Of a stretch of DNA of 64,000 bases, positions 40,943 to 49,497 are shown one piece after another (within the stretch, counting starts at the first letter, position 1; each line of letters starts with the position of its first letter). This stretch comes from Streptomyces sp. 71268 (lineage in GTDB: Bacteria; Actinomycetota; Actinomycetes; Streptomycetales; Streptomycetaceae). Under the pieces are notes generated by a model that was not told the origin of the DNA, made no database searches, and saw only the letters and a list, made by a program, of their open reading frames with translations. The stretch lies in assembly GCF_029392895.1 (NCBI RefSeq), contig NZ_CP114200.1:3193001-3257000 (forward strand). The letters are read 5' to 3'. The translations under genes were made by a program, and so were the position numbers.

Positions 40943-43711
40943 CTACGGCGTCAGGGCCAACTTGTCCTCCGTCGCCTCGTCCACGGCCTTGTCGCTGAAG
41001 GCCCAGTCGAGCATCTCGCCCTTGACCCACTTGTTGGTCTGGTCGTCGTAGTGCTCGTGGTACGCGTGGCCAGAGGCACCGGTCAGATTGATCCAGCGGG
41101 ACTTGTCGAGGTTGTCGAGGTTGACCACCATCCGCATGGAGGGGACCCAGACCACCTCGTAGCCGCCCGCCGCGTTCCAGCCGGTGGCGTTGACGGCCGC
41201 CTCGCCGCCGCTGAGGTTCCAGGGGCCGCGGTTGAGCATCCACTGGACGAAGCCGGGGCCCTTGGTGCCCAGGGTCTGGTTCTTCAGCGTGAGCTGGTGC
41301 AGTCGGCCCCAGCTCCAGGTGTTGATGTCCTTGCCCAGCTTGGAGGTCAGCTCGTACCGGGCGTCCTTCATGGCCCGGGCCAGCAGCTCGTCGCGGTTGT
41401 CGGTGGCGCGGTTGGTCTGGTTGCCGTTCGTGTGCCACCAGTCGTTGTCCGGCTGCTTGAGCAGGCCGCGCACGACCTCGTACCAGCGGTCGCCGCCGTC
41501 CGGCTGGGCCGCGTCCTTGTCGCGCTCGCCGCACTCGGTGATCAGGTCGCTGTCGTCGTCCAGGTCCTCGACGGGCCCGGTCTCGTCGGCGGGCCGCACC
41601 CGCAGGCACTGGTCCTTGACCCGCAGTTCCTTGGGCAGCTTGTTGCCGAAGGCGAGCTTGAGCGTGTTGCGCCAGACGGCGTTGAAGTACGCGGCGGCGG
41701 CCGAGTCGGAGTCCTGCGTGTAGTCCCAGCCCTCCAGCAGCTCCTGCGCCTCGCGGACGTACCCGTCCCTGATCTTGATCTTGAGCAGGTACGGGGTCAG
41801 CACCTTGGCGATCTCGCTGGTGTTGTCCATCTGCAGGGTCTGCATGTCGTCGGTCGAGATCTTGCCGCCGTCCTTGATCTTCGACTCGATGAGGTCGGTG
41901 ATGCGCTTGCTGCGCGCGCCGTAGCCCCAGTCGTTGGTCAGCAGGTACGGGTAGCGCTCCTGGTCGACGACGGCCTGGTTGGCGGTCACGATGTAGCCGC
42001 GCTTGGGGTTGTACTCGTACGGCAGAGCCTTCTGCGGGATGTAGCCGGTCCACTTGTAGCTGGAGTCCCAGCCCGGCGCCGGGTAGCGGCCGTCGATCGG
42101 CTTGCCGTTCTTGTCCTCGCCTCGGGTGGGGATCTTGCCGGGCGCCTGGTAGCCGATGTTGCCCTCGGTGTCCGCGTAGATGAGGTTCTGCGAGGGCACG
42201 GCGAAGTCGGCGGCGGCGGCGCGGAACTCGGTGAAGTTGCGCGCCCGGTTGAGCTTGAACACCGCGTCCATCGTGTTGGACGGGTCGAGGGCGGTCCAGC
42301 GCAGCGACACGGCGTAGCCGTCGCCACGGTCCGGGGCCGCGTCGCCGACCGGCGCCTTCTTGCCGACCGTCTCCAACTCGTCCTCGCGGTCCGAGACGAT
42401 CGGCCCGTTCCTGGTCGAGCGGACGGTGATGGTGCGGTCCTTGCCGCCGGCGACCTTGATGGTCTCCTTGCGGGTGGTGAAGGGCCGCTGCTTGCCGTCG
42501 TACAGGTAGCCGTCGGTGGTGACCTTCTCCAGGTACAGGTCGGAGACGTCGGCGCCCAGGTTCGTCATGCCCCAGGCGATGTCCGCGTTGTGGCCGATGA
42601 CCACGCCCGGCATGCCGGAGAAGGTGTACCCGGCCACGTCGTACGGGCACTTGGCGCTGACCCGGTTGCAGTGCAGGCCCATCTGGTACCAGAGCGAGGG
42701 CATCTGCGGGGCCAGGTGCGGGTCGTTGGCCAGCAGCGGCTTGCCGGTGGTGGTGTGCTCGCCGGCGACCACCCACGAGTTGGAGCCGATGCCGTTGCCG
42801 CTCGGTCCGAGCAGCGCCGGGATCTCGTCCAGCGTCTTGGACAGCGAGGACAGGCCGCTGCGCAGGCCCTGACCCATGCCCGAGTCTGCGCCGGTGGCGG
42901 GCGCGTCGACCCCGGTCGGCTGCTCCTCGCCCTTGGGGTCGAACTCCTTGGTCAGCGGGTTCACCGCGCCACGGTCCACGATCGGCCGGTTGCGGTCGTG
43001 CGGGTACGCCGGGTACAGGTCCTCGATCTGCCGGGCGCTGAGCCGGCTGGTGGCCAGCGAGCGGTCGATCTCGTCCTGCATGTTGCCGCGCAGGTCCCAG
43101 GCCATGGCCTTGAGCCAGGCGACCGAGTCGACCGGGCTCCACTTCTGCGGCTTGTAGTCGTTCTCGAAGCTGAGCGCCGCGTACTCGACGGACAGCTCCT
43201 TGCCCTCGTGGTCCTCAAGGTAGGCGTTGACGCCCGCGGTGTACGCCGTGAGGTACTTCTTGGTCGCGGCCGACAGCTTGGTGTCCCACTCGCGCTGCGC
43301 GGTCTCGCGCCAGCCGAGGGTCCGCAGGAACGCGTCGGTCTCGACCTGGTCGGAGCCGAACATCTCGGACAGCCGACCGGCCGTCAGGTGCCGTCGTACG
43401 TCCATCTCCCAGAACCGGTCCTGGGCCTGCACGAAGCCCTGGGCGCGGAAGAGGTCTTCGGCGGTGTCCGCGTACAACTGCGGGATGCCGTTGCCGTCGC
43501 GCTTGACCTGGACCGGGGATGACATGCCGTCGAGCTGGATCGAGCCGGTGGTCTCGGGGAACGAGGCGCGCACCGTACTGATGCTCCAGAACACGCCATA
43601 GCCGACACCCGCGACGAGCGCCAGCACGACTGCAATCACGATCAGACGGGCGCGCCGCCTCTTCCTTTTCTTCTTTCCGGAAGGGGCGGTCGGTTCTTCG
43701 CGGGAGGGCAT
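40943..43711 (-). CDS. Penicillin-acylase-family Ntn hydrolase, membrane-anchored
   Basis: 922 residues. After a basic stretch (K-K-K-R-K-R-R-R) a membrane or signal helix spans about 23-41. The family's self-cleavage and catalytic site is G-S-N-S-W at 307-311; Ser308 becomes the N-terminal nucleophile of the beta chain after autocleavage. Then V-A-G-E-H-T-T-T-G-K-P-L-L-A-N-D-P-H-L, typical of acylases. Relatives cleave penicillin, cephalosporin, acyl-homoserine lactones or other amides; the substrate here is unknown. The start is ATG 43711 with AAGGA upstream, chosen so the signal helix follows at once; the frame opens further but without coding character. Confidence 0.9.
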   Translation of the reverse strand: MPSREEPTAPSGKKKRKRRRARLIVIAVVLALVAGVGYGVFWSISTVRASFPETTGSIQLDGMSSPVQVKRDGNGIPQLYADTAEDLFRAQGFVQAQDRFWEMDVRRHLTAGRLSEMFGSDQVETDAFLRTLGWRETAQREWDTKLSAATKKYLTAYTAGVNAYLEDHEGKELSVEYAALSFENDYKPQKWSPVDSVAWLKAMAWDLRGNMQDEIDRSLATSRLSARQIEDLYPAYPHDRNRPIVDRGAVNPLTKEFDPKGEEQPTGVDAPATGADSGMGQGLRSGLSSLSKTLDEIPALLGPSGNGIGSNSWVVAGEHTTTGKPLLANDPHLAPQMPSLWYQMGLHCNRVSAKCPYDVAGYTFSGMPGVVIGHNADIAWGMTNLGADVSDLYLEKVTTDGYLYDGKQRPFTTRKETIKVAGGKDRTITVRSTRNGPIVSDREDELETVGKKAPVGDAAPDRGDGYAVSLRWTALDPSNTMDAVFKLNRARNFTEFRAAAADFAVPSQNLIYADTEGNIGYQAPGKIPTRGEDKNGKPIDGRYPAPGWDSSYKWTGYIPQKALPYEYNPKRGYIVTANQAVVDQERYPYLLTNDWGYGARSKRITDLIESKIKDGGKISTDDMQTLQMDNTSEIAKVLTPYLLKIKIRDGYVREAQELLEGWDYTQDSDSAAAAYFNAVWRNTLKLAFGNKLPKELRVKDQCLRVRPADETGPVEDLDDDSDLITECGERDKDAAQPDGGDRWYEVVRGLLKQPDNDWWHTNGNQTNRATDNRDELLARAMKDARYELTSKLGKDINTWSWGRLHQLTLKNQTLGTKGPGFVQWMLNRGPWNLSGGEAAVNATGWNAAGGYEVVWVPSMRMVVNLDNLDKSRWINLTGASGHAYHEHYDDQTNKWVKGEMLDWAFSDKAVDEATEDKLALTP

Positions 43712-43990
43712 CGCTGTCCTTCGAGGGGCAGGGTGGACCTGGAGTGCTGGAGCAACCGTAGCCGGAGCGCGGGCGGCTCCCCTACGCGGAGTCAGTGGCC
43801 GGCGATCAGGCGTCCCCGGCGGTCGCCGCGACCGCCGGGATCGACGTGAACGATCACGGCGGAATCGGTCGGCGCTGCCCCCACCTCGATCACAGGCGTT
43901 AAGAACCCGTAAAATGTTAGGTAAGGCAATGAAGTTCCGGTCGACCGAGGTCGAGCACTTCGGTCGAAAACCGCGCGAAAGGGTCGGCCC

Positions 43991-45787
43991 CTGACTGTTC
44001 ACCACCTCAACGAACTCCTGCTGATGTGCGCACTGGTGCTGCTGGTCGCCGTGGCCGCAGTGCGCATGTCATCCCGCAGCGGGCTGCCAAGCCTGCTCAT
44101 CTACCTCGGCATCGGCGTCGCCATAGGCCAGGACGGCCTGGTCGGCGTCGTCTTCGACGATGCCGAACTGACCCAGGTCATCGGCTACGCGGCGCTGGTG
44201 GTCATCCTGGCCGAGGGCGGTCTCGGCACCAAGTGGCGCGAGGTCAAGCCCGCCCTGCCGGTGGCCGCCATGCTCTCCACGGTCGGCGTCGCGGTGAGCG
44301 TGGGGGTCACCGCGACCGGCGCCCACTACCTGGTCGGGCTCGACTGGAAGCAGTCGCTGATCATAGGAGCCGTGGTCTCCTCGACCGACGCGGCGGCCGT
44401 CTTCTCGGTGCTGCGCAAGGTGCCACTGCCCAGCAAGCTCACCGGCGCCCTGGAGGCCGAGTCCGGCTTCAACGACGCCCCCGTCGTGATCCTGGTCGTC
44501 GCGTTCTCGACGACCGGACCGATCGAGCACTGGTACGTCCTGGTCGGCGAGATCGCCCTGGAACTGGCCATCGGCGCGGCGATCGGCCTCGCCGTGGGCC
44601 TGCTCGGCTCGTACGGGCTGCGCCACGTCGCGTTGCCCGCCTCCGGCCTGTACCCGATCGCGGTGCTGGCCATCGCGGTCGCCGCGTACGCCGGCGGTGC
44701 GCTGGCGCACGGCTCCGGGTTCCTCGCGGTCTACCTGGCCTCGCTCGTGATGGGCAACGCGCGGCTGCCGCACTGGCCGGCGACGCGCGGGTTCGCCGAG
44801 GGGCTCGGCTGGATCGCCCAGATCGGCATGTTCGTCCTGCTCGGCCTGCTGGTCACGCCGCACGAGCTGGGCGACGACATCGTGCCGGCCCTGGTGGTGG
44901 GCCTGATCCTGACGGCCGTGGCGCGACCGGTCTCGGTGCTGGTCAGCACCGCGCCGTTCCGCACCCCGTGGCAGGAGAAGGCGCTGCTGTCCTGGGCCGG
45001 GCTGCGCGGCGCGGTGCCCATCGTGCTGGCCACGATCCCCATGGTCGCCGAGGTGCCGGAGAGCCAGCGGGTCTTCAACATCGTGTTCGTGCTGGTGATC
45101 GTCTACACCCTGGTGCAGGGCCCGACACTGCCCTGGCTGGCCAGGCGGCTACGGCTCGGCGACTCCGAACTGGCCGCCGACCTGGGCGTGGAGTCGGCGC
45201 CGCTGGAGCGGCTGAGCGGCCACCTGCTGTCGCTGGCCATCCCCAAGGGCTCGCGCATGCACGGTGTCGAGGTCAGCGAGCTGCGGCTGCCGGCCGGCGC
45301 CGCCGTGACGCTGATCGTGCGCGACGGCACGAGCTTCGTGCCGGGCCCGACGACCGTGCTGCGCAGCGGCGACGAACTCCTCGTGGTGACCACCGACCCG
45401 GTACGGGACGCGGCCGAGCGGCGGCTGCGAGCGGTCAGCCAGGGCGGCAAGCTGGCCGACTGGCTCGGCACGGGCGGCGACGACGCGCGGCCGACGGAGT
45501 CGACGCGGCGCCCCGGACCCCCGGCGATCTGGCCGCCCTGGCTCTGGCAACGCCACCGCCCGAGGCCCCGCGCGGGCGCGCGCGCCGGGGCGGGCCGCGC
45601 ACGGGGCGGCCCCCGGGCGCAGGGCTCGGGGCGTACGGCCGACACGGCTCGTACGGCCGGTACGGGGCGCGGGCACGGCGCCGCCACGGGCCCCGAGCGG
45701 CCGGCGCACGGCGCCACCCGCAGCGCGGGCGCGGCGGTCGGCGAGCGGCACCGGGATGAGCTTGATCACAGCCGGGACGCGCCGTAA
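43991..45787 (+). CDS. Sodium/potassium-proton antiporter (CPA1/NhaP2-like) with TrkA-C domain
   Basis: 598 residues if started at CTG 43991. That start has AAAGGG seven bases upstream and gives T-V-H-H-L-N-E-L-L-L, matching my memory of Streptomyces relatives; the first ATG, at 44024, has no ribosome site. About 12 membrane helices follow, with E-S-G-F-N-D-A-P-V-V (the ion-binding N-D pair of CPA1 proteins) and W-A-G-L-R-G-A-V-P-I. A TrkA-C-like domain lies near 400-480 (M-H-G-V-E-V-S-E-L-R-L-P-A-G-A), usual for the NhaP2/CvrA branch. The last 90 residues are Arg/Pro/Gly-rich. It should exchange K+ or Na+ for H+ across the membrane. Confidence 0.88.
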   Translation: MTVHHLNELLLMCALVLLVAVAAVRMSSRSGLPSLLIYLGIGVAIGQDGLVGVVFDDAELTQVIGYAALVVILAEGGLGTKWREVKPALPVAAMLSTVGVAVSVGVTATGAHYLVGLDWKQSLIIGAVVSSTDAAAVFSVLRKVPLPSKLTGALEAESGFNDAPVVILVVAFSTTGPIEHWYVLVGEIALELAIGAAIGLAVGLLGSYGLRHVALPASGLYPIAVLAIAVAAYAGGALAHGSGFLAVYLASLVMGNARLPHWPATRGFAEGLGWIAQIGMFVLLGLLVTPHELGDDIVPALVVGLILTAVARPVSVLVSTAPFRTPWQEKALLSWAGLRGAVPIVLATIPMVAEVPESQRVFNIVFVLVIVYTLVQGPTLPWLARRLRLGDSELAADLGVESAPLERLSGHLLSLAIPKGSRMHGVEVSELRLPAGAAVTLIVRDGTSFVPGPTTVLRSGDELLVVTTDPVRDAAERRLRAVSQGGKLADWLGTGGDDARPTESTRRPGPPAIWPPWLWQRHRPRPRAGARAGAGRARGGPRAQGSGRTADTARTAGTGRGHGAATGPERPAHGATRSAGAAVGERHRDELDHSRDAP

Positions 45788-45964
45788 AAGTGTGCCGATA
45801 ACATAAGTGCAGATAGGCAATAACCGACCAACTCTGCCTGACGCAGAGCTGGCGCGACCGCACGGCGGCCCGTCCGGTATCTACCACGGTCATGCGCGAG
45901 AGGACAGCTCTCGGCGCCTCGTGATACCCCACGGAGCGCTACCAGGCGGTGGAAAGGCCAGGCC

Positions 45965-47512
45965 GTGGAGCCCACGGTCTCCCCTGATCCGGCCGACGGG
46001 TCCCCAGCGGCCGAACCCGTCGAGGCGGGCCCGACCCGACGCACCGCACGCGGCTCCCGCGGCGCCGATCGATCCGCACCCGGTCCGATCTACGCCGCGG
46101 GCAAGCCCGGCTACCGACAGTTGCTGCGCACGCCCGGCGCCTGGTCGTTCGTGCTGCCAGGTTTCGCGGCCCGACAGCCGTTCGCGATGCTCACCATCGG
46201 CATCGTCCTGCTCATCCAGCACACCAGCGGCTCCTACGGCATCGCCGGCGCCGTGTCGGCCACGGCCGGCGTCTCGATGGCGGTCTTCGCGCCGCAGGGC
46301 GGCAAGCTCGCGGACCGCTTCGGGCAGGCGGCCGTGCTGGTCCCCGGCGTGCTCACGCACGCCGCCTCGGTCACGCTGCTGACCGTGCTCGCGCTCGGCG
46401 GCGCGCCCCTGTGGGCGCTGTTCGTGGCCGCGGTGCCGGCCGGCGCCTCGGTTCCCCAGGTCGGGCCCATGGTCCGGGCCCGCTGGGCGGCGCTGCTCGG
46501 CGACGGCGGGGCGGGGGCGTCGAGCGGCGGCCGGGCATCGCTCCAGACGACGGCGGCGGCCTTCGAGTCGGTGACGGACGAGTTCACGTTCGTGATCGGC
46601 CCGGTGCTCACCACCGCCCTGTGCACCGGCGCGCACCCGGCCGCGGGGCTGCTCGCCGAGGCGTCCCTGACGCTCGTCGGCGGCCTGCTGTTCGCGGCCC
46701 AGCGCCGCACCCAGCCCGCGCCGAGCCGCCCGCGTACGCCGGCGCGCACCGCGCGCTGGGGAGCGCGTCGGGCGAGCGCGGGAGCCGGGGGCGCGGAAGC
46801 CGGGGGTACGGGGACCGTGGGCGCGGGGGGCGCGGGCGCGCCCGGTCCGCGACGCGAGGAGAGCGGCGCGCACCGGCCGGCCACCTCCGCCCTCGGTGTG
46901 CCGGGCGTGCGGGTGCTCGCCGTGGTCTTCCTCGGCATCGGTTCCGTCTTCGGCGGCCTCCAGGTCTCGCTGACAGCCTTCACCGAGGAGATCGGCCAGC
47001 CCGGCATCAACGGCGTCCTGTACGGCGTCTTCGCCGCCGGCAACATGGTGGCCGGCATCGTCTGCGGCGCCCTGAGCTGGCGGCGCAGCCCGCAGCAACG
47101 GCTGCTGATCGCCTATCCGCTGCTCACCCTGGCCACCTCCGCGCTGTGGGCGGTGCACGCCGTGCCGCTGCTCGGCGCGCTCGGGCTGCTGGTCGGGCTG
47201 TGCATCGCGCCGGCGCTGATCACCGGGTACACGCTGGTGGACGCGCTCGTTCCGGCGACCGCGCGCACCGAGGCGTTCACCTGGCTCACCGGCGCGGTGG
47301 CGCTCGGCCAGGCCGGCGCCGCGACCGCCGCGGGCCAGCTCGCCGACGGCTTCGGGCCGAGCGCCGGGTTCGTGGTCCCGCTGGCCGGTACGGGGCTCGC
47401 GCTGACGACCCTGGTACTGCTCCGCGGGCGCCTCGCCACCCCGTCCACGGGCCCGGTGGTGAGCGGCTCCACACGTGGGGTCGGTCACCGCGAGGCCGTC
47501 ACGGTGGACTGA
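45965..47512 (+). CDS. MFS transporter
   Basis: 515 residues starting at GTG. About 12 hydrophobic segments are present; the first follows the P-G-F-A-A-R-Q-P-F region. The loop after helix 2 has G-G-K-L-A-D-R-F-G-Q, the MFS motif A variant G-x-x-x-D-R-x-G. A Gly/Ala/Arg-rich loop of about 60 residues (near 250-310) separates the two six-helix halves. Substrate is not evident; relatives in Streptomyces are annotated simply as MFS exporters. It is followed by fmdB after 66 bases that hold a CIRCE operator. Confidence 0.85.
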   Translation: MEPTVSPDPADGSPAAEPVEAGPTRRTARGSRGADRSAPGPIYAAGKPGYRQLLRTPGAWSFVLPGFAARQPFAMLTIGIVLLIQHTSGSYGIAGAVSATAGVSMAVFAPQGGKLADRFGQAAVLVPGVLTHAASVTLLTVLALGGAPLWALFVAAVPAGASVPQVGPMVRARWAALLGDGGAGASSGGRASLQTTAAAFESVTDEFTFVIGPVLTTALCTGAHPAAGLLAEASLTLVGGLLFAAQRRTQPAPSRPRTPARTARWGARRASAGAGGAEAGGTGTVGAGGAGAPGPRREESGAHRPATSALGVPGVRVLAVVFLGIGSVFGGLQVSLTAFTEEIGQPGINGVLYGVFAAGNMVAGIVCGALSWRRSPQQRLLIAYPLLTLATSALWAVHAVPLLGALGLLVGLCIAPALITGYTLVDALVPATARTEAFTWLTGAVALGQAGAATAAGQLADGFGPSAGFVVPLAGTGLALTTLVLLRGRLATPSTGPVVSGSTRGVGHREAVTVD

Positions 47513-47542
47513 CGCCGCGGAATGCTGCACTATGGATCGTCG

Positions 47543-47569
47543 TTAGCACTCATTGAGTGAGAGTGCCAG
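47543..47569 (+). promoter_or_regulatory. CIRCE operator (HrcA site) before the FmdB gene
   Basis: TTAGCACTC at 47543-47551, nine spacer bases, then GAGTGCCAG at 47561-47569. Read on the other strand it is CTGGCACTC-N9-GAGTGCTAA, the Streptomyces form of the CIRCE inverted repeat bound by the heat-shock repressor HrcA. It lies 10 bases before the GTG of the FmdB gene and overlaps the ribosome-site region, so HrcA could block this gene directly. Confidence 0.85.
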
Positions 47570-47578
47570 GAGGATCAC

Positions 47579-47944
47579 GTGCCGACCTATCAGTACCAGT
47601 GCACCGCCTGCGGCGAGGGCCTTGAAGCGGTGCAGAAGTTCAGCGACGAGGCGCTCACGGAGTGCCCGAGCTGCAAGGGACGCCTGCGGAAGGTGTTCTC
47701 CGCGGTCGGCGTCGTGTTCAAGGGCTCCGGCTTCTACCGGACCGACAGCCGCAGCGCCTCCTCCAGCAGCACCCCGGGCTCGTCGAAGTCCACGAAGAGC
47801 GGTTCGGACTCGTCCGCTTCGTCGGGCTCCTCGTCCTCGTCTTCGTCGTCCGACTCGTCGTCGTCCTCGACCTCCTCGTCGAGCAGCACGAGCACGTCGA
47901 GCACCAGCAAGCCCGCGGCGGCCAAGGGCTCCACGGCCGCCTAA
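47579..47944 (+). CDS. FmdB-family zinc-ribbon protein
   Basis: 121 residues. The N-terminal 40 hold the FmdB zinc ribbon: P-T-Y-Q-Y-Q-C-T-A-C-G then E-C-P-S-C-K-G, with four Cys. It continues V-F-K-G-S-G-F-Y-R-T-D, typical of the family. From about residue 60 the chain is almost only Ser, Thr, Lys and Asp, a low-complexity tail. AGGAGG lies five bases before GTG. A CIRCE site covers the promoter-proximal region, so HrcA-controlled heat-shock expression is likely. Function is unknown; regulatory or chaperone-linked roles have been proposed. Confidence 0.9.
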   Translation: MPTYQYQCTACGEGLEAVQKFSDEALTECPSCKGRLRKVFSAVGVVFKGSGFYRTDSRSASSSSTPGSSKSTKSGSDSSASSGSSSSSSSSDSSSSSTSSSSSTSTSSTSKPAAAKGSTAA

Positions 47945-48157
47945 GGCGCCGCTACCCGGTCCCGGTTCCGGTCCCGGCTGCCGTCCGGCGCCGGCCCGGC
48001 CGCTCGACTGCCGCTGTCGTTGGCGCGGCCGTGGTCCTGGGCGCGGTGCGTGGTCGCGGTCGTAGTCGTGGTCGTGGTCGTGGCGACTGTCGCGGCGCGG
48101 TGACTGCCGCGTCGTTGTCGCGGTCATCCGAGGTCGCTACCCCTTTCTTTTTTCGTG

Positions 48158-48193
48158 GCCCCTGGCCCGCCTCTCCGGAGGCTGGCCAGGGGC
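48158..48193. terminator. Hairpin after the FmdB gene
   Basis: GCCCCTGGCC at 48158-48167 pairs exactly with GGCCAGGGGC at 48184-48193. A T-run (CTTTCTTTTTT) lies just to its left, so on the minus strand this is a textbook terminator form; on the plus strand it is the only strong stem between fmdB and the MTA phosphorylase gene. Confidence 0.65.
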
Positions 48194-48300
48194 TTCGTCG
48201 TGTACGGGGAGCGGTCGGGGTCTCCGTCGTGAACGGGAGCGGTCGGGAAACGGGTGTTGGGGCGTGCGGGTTGGCGCAGGTCGCGTGGCGCACGGGTGGT

Positions 48301-48346
48301 CGCGGGTGGCGTACGGGTGGTCGCGCGGGTGGCGTACGGGTGGTCG
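48301..48346. repeat. Perfect 23-bp tandem duplication
   Basis: The unit beginning CGCGGGTGGCGTACGGGTGG and ending TCG occurs twice head to tail at 48301-48323 and 48324-48346, with a degenerate third copy just before. It lies in the 488-base gap between fmdB and the MTA phosphorylase gene, which otherwise holds only the hairpin at 48158 and C/G-rich filler. No coding role is seen. Confidence 0.85.
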
Positions 48347-48432
48347 TGCGGGCCGGTGCGCGGGCGCGCGCTCCGCGTTCGCGGGTGGCCCGGTACGCAC
48401 GGGCCGCGCGCGACGCCATTAGGGTGACCCGC

Positions 48433-49314
48433 ATGGCCGAGACGCAGACCACAGCACCGTCGGTAGCACCGAAGCCCGCGCCCCAGGCGGAGATCGGGGT
48501 GATCGGCGGGTCGGGGTTCTACTCCTTCCTCGACGACGTGACCGAGAACACCGTGGACACGCCCTACGGCGCCCCCAGCGACTCGCTGTTCCTCGGCGAG
48601 GTGGCCGGCCGACGCGTCGCCTTCCTGCCGCGCCACGGCCGCAAGCACCACCTGCCGCCGCACCGCATCAACTACCGCGCCAACCTGTGGGCCCTGCGCT
48701 CCGTCGGCGTGCGCCAGGTGCTCGGCCCGTGCGCGGTCGGCGGGCTGCGCCCGGAGTACGGACCGGGCACCCTCCTCGTCCCTGACCAGATCGTGGACCG
48801 TACGAAGGCGCGGGCGCAGACGTACTTCGACGGCGAGCCCCTCCCCGACGGCGGGCCCCGGCCCAACGTGGTGCACGTGACGTTCGCCGACCCGTACTGT
48901 CCGCAGGGGCGCCTCGCGGCGCTCAAGGCGGCGCGCGGGCGCGACTGGGAGCCGGTGGACGGCGGCACGCTCGTCGTCATCGAGGGCCCGCGCTTCTCGA
49001 CCCGCGCGGAGTCGCGCTGGCACGCGGCGCAGGGCTGGTCGGTGGTGGGCATGACCGGCCACCCGGAGGCCGTGCTCGCCCGCGAACTGGAGCTGTGCTA
49101 CACGTCGCTGACCCTGGTCACCGACCTGGACGCGGGCACGGAGGCGGGCGACGGCGTCTCCCACGAGGAGGTCATGCGGGTCTTCGCGAACAACCTGGAC
49201 CGGCTGCGCGACGTCCTCTTCGACGCGGTGGCCGCCCTCCCCGACCCGACCGAACGCGACTGCGTCTGCGCTCGCGCCCACGAGGGGCGCGACCTGGGCA
49301 TCGAGCTGCCGTAG
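48433..49314 (+). CDS. mtnP: S-methyl-5'-thioadenosine phosphorylase
   Basis: 293 residues. It belongs to the MTAP/PNP class: I-G-V-I-G-G-S-G-F-Y at about 20-29, P-R-H-G-R-K-H-H-L-P-P-H and N-Y-R-A-N-L-W-A-L-R-S-V-G, then V-I-E-G-P-R-F-S-T-R-A-E-S and G-M-T-G-H-P-E-A-V-L-A-R-E-L. It cleaves MTA, a polyamine by-product, to adenine and methylthioribose-1-phosphate. ATG 48433 has AGGG at a suitable distance; GTG 48424 is an in-frame alternative. No other methionine-salvage gene adjoins it. Confidence 0.92.
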   Translation: MAETQTTAPSVAPKPAPQAEIGVIGGSGFYSFLDDVTENTVDTPYGAPSDSLFLGEVAGRRVAFLPRHGRKHHLPPHRINYRANLWALRSVGVRQVLGPCAVGGLRPEYGPGTLLVPDQIVDRTKARAQTYFDGEPLPDGGPRPNVVHVTFADPYCPQGRLAALKAARGRDWEPVDGGTLVVIEGPRFSTRAESRWHAAQGWSVVGMTGHPEAVLARELELCYTSLTLVTDLDAGTEAGDGVSHEEVMRVFANNLDRLRDVLFDAVAALPDPTERDCVCARAHEGRDLGIELP

Positions 49315-49497
49315 CCCTCGCCGGGCTGGGGTTGGGTTGGCCCAGTCGGGTTTGGGCTGGCGCGGGGCGGTAGTGGGTGACGGAGTTATCCACAGCCCAG
49401 CGGCCGTCCACAGCCGCTCACGCGATCCTCCGAACGCGTGCACCGTGGGGTGTGCAGGCCACAGGGCCCCGACTCCGCACGGCAGGTGGTGTTCGTC

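Noticed and set aside
40872..43522. Very long open frames (756 and 879 aa) overlapping the penicillin-acylase-like gene in another frame and on the opposite strand
   Set aside because: They are the usual high-GC shadows of a real gene: Arg/Gln/Gly-rich, without domain or ribosome site, while the acylase frame has clear motifs.
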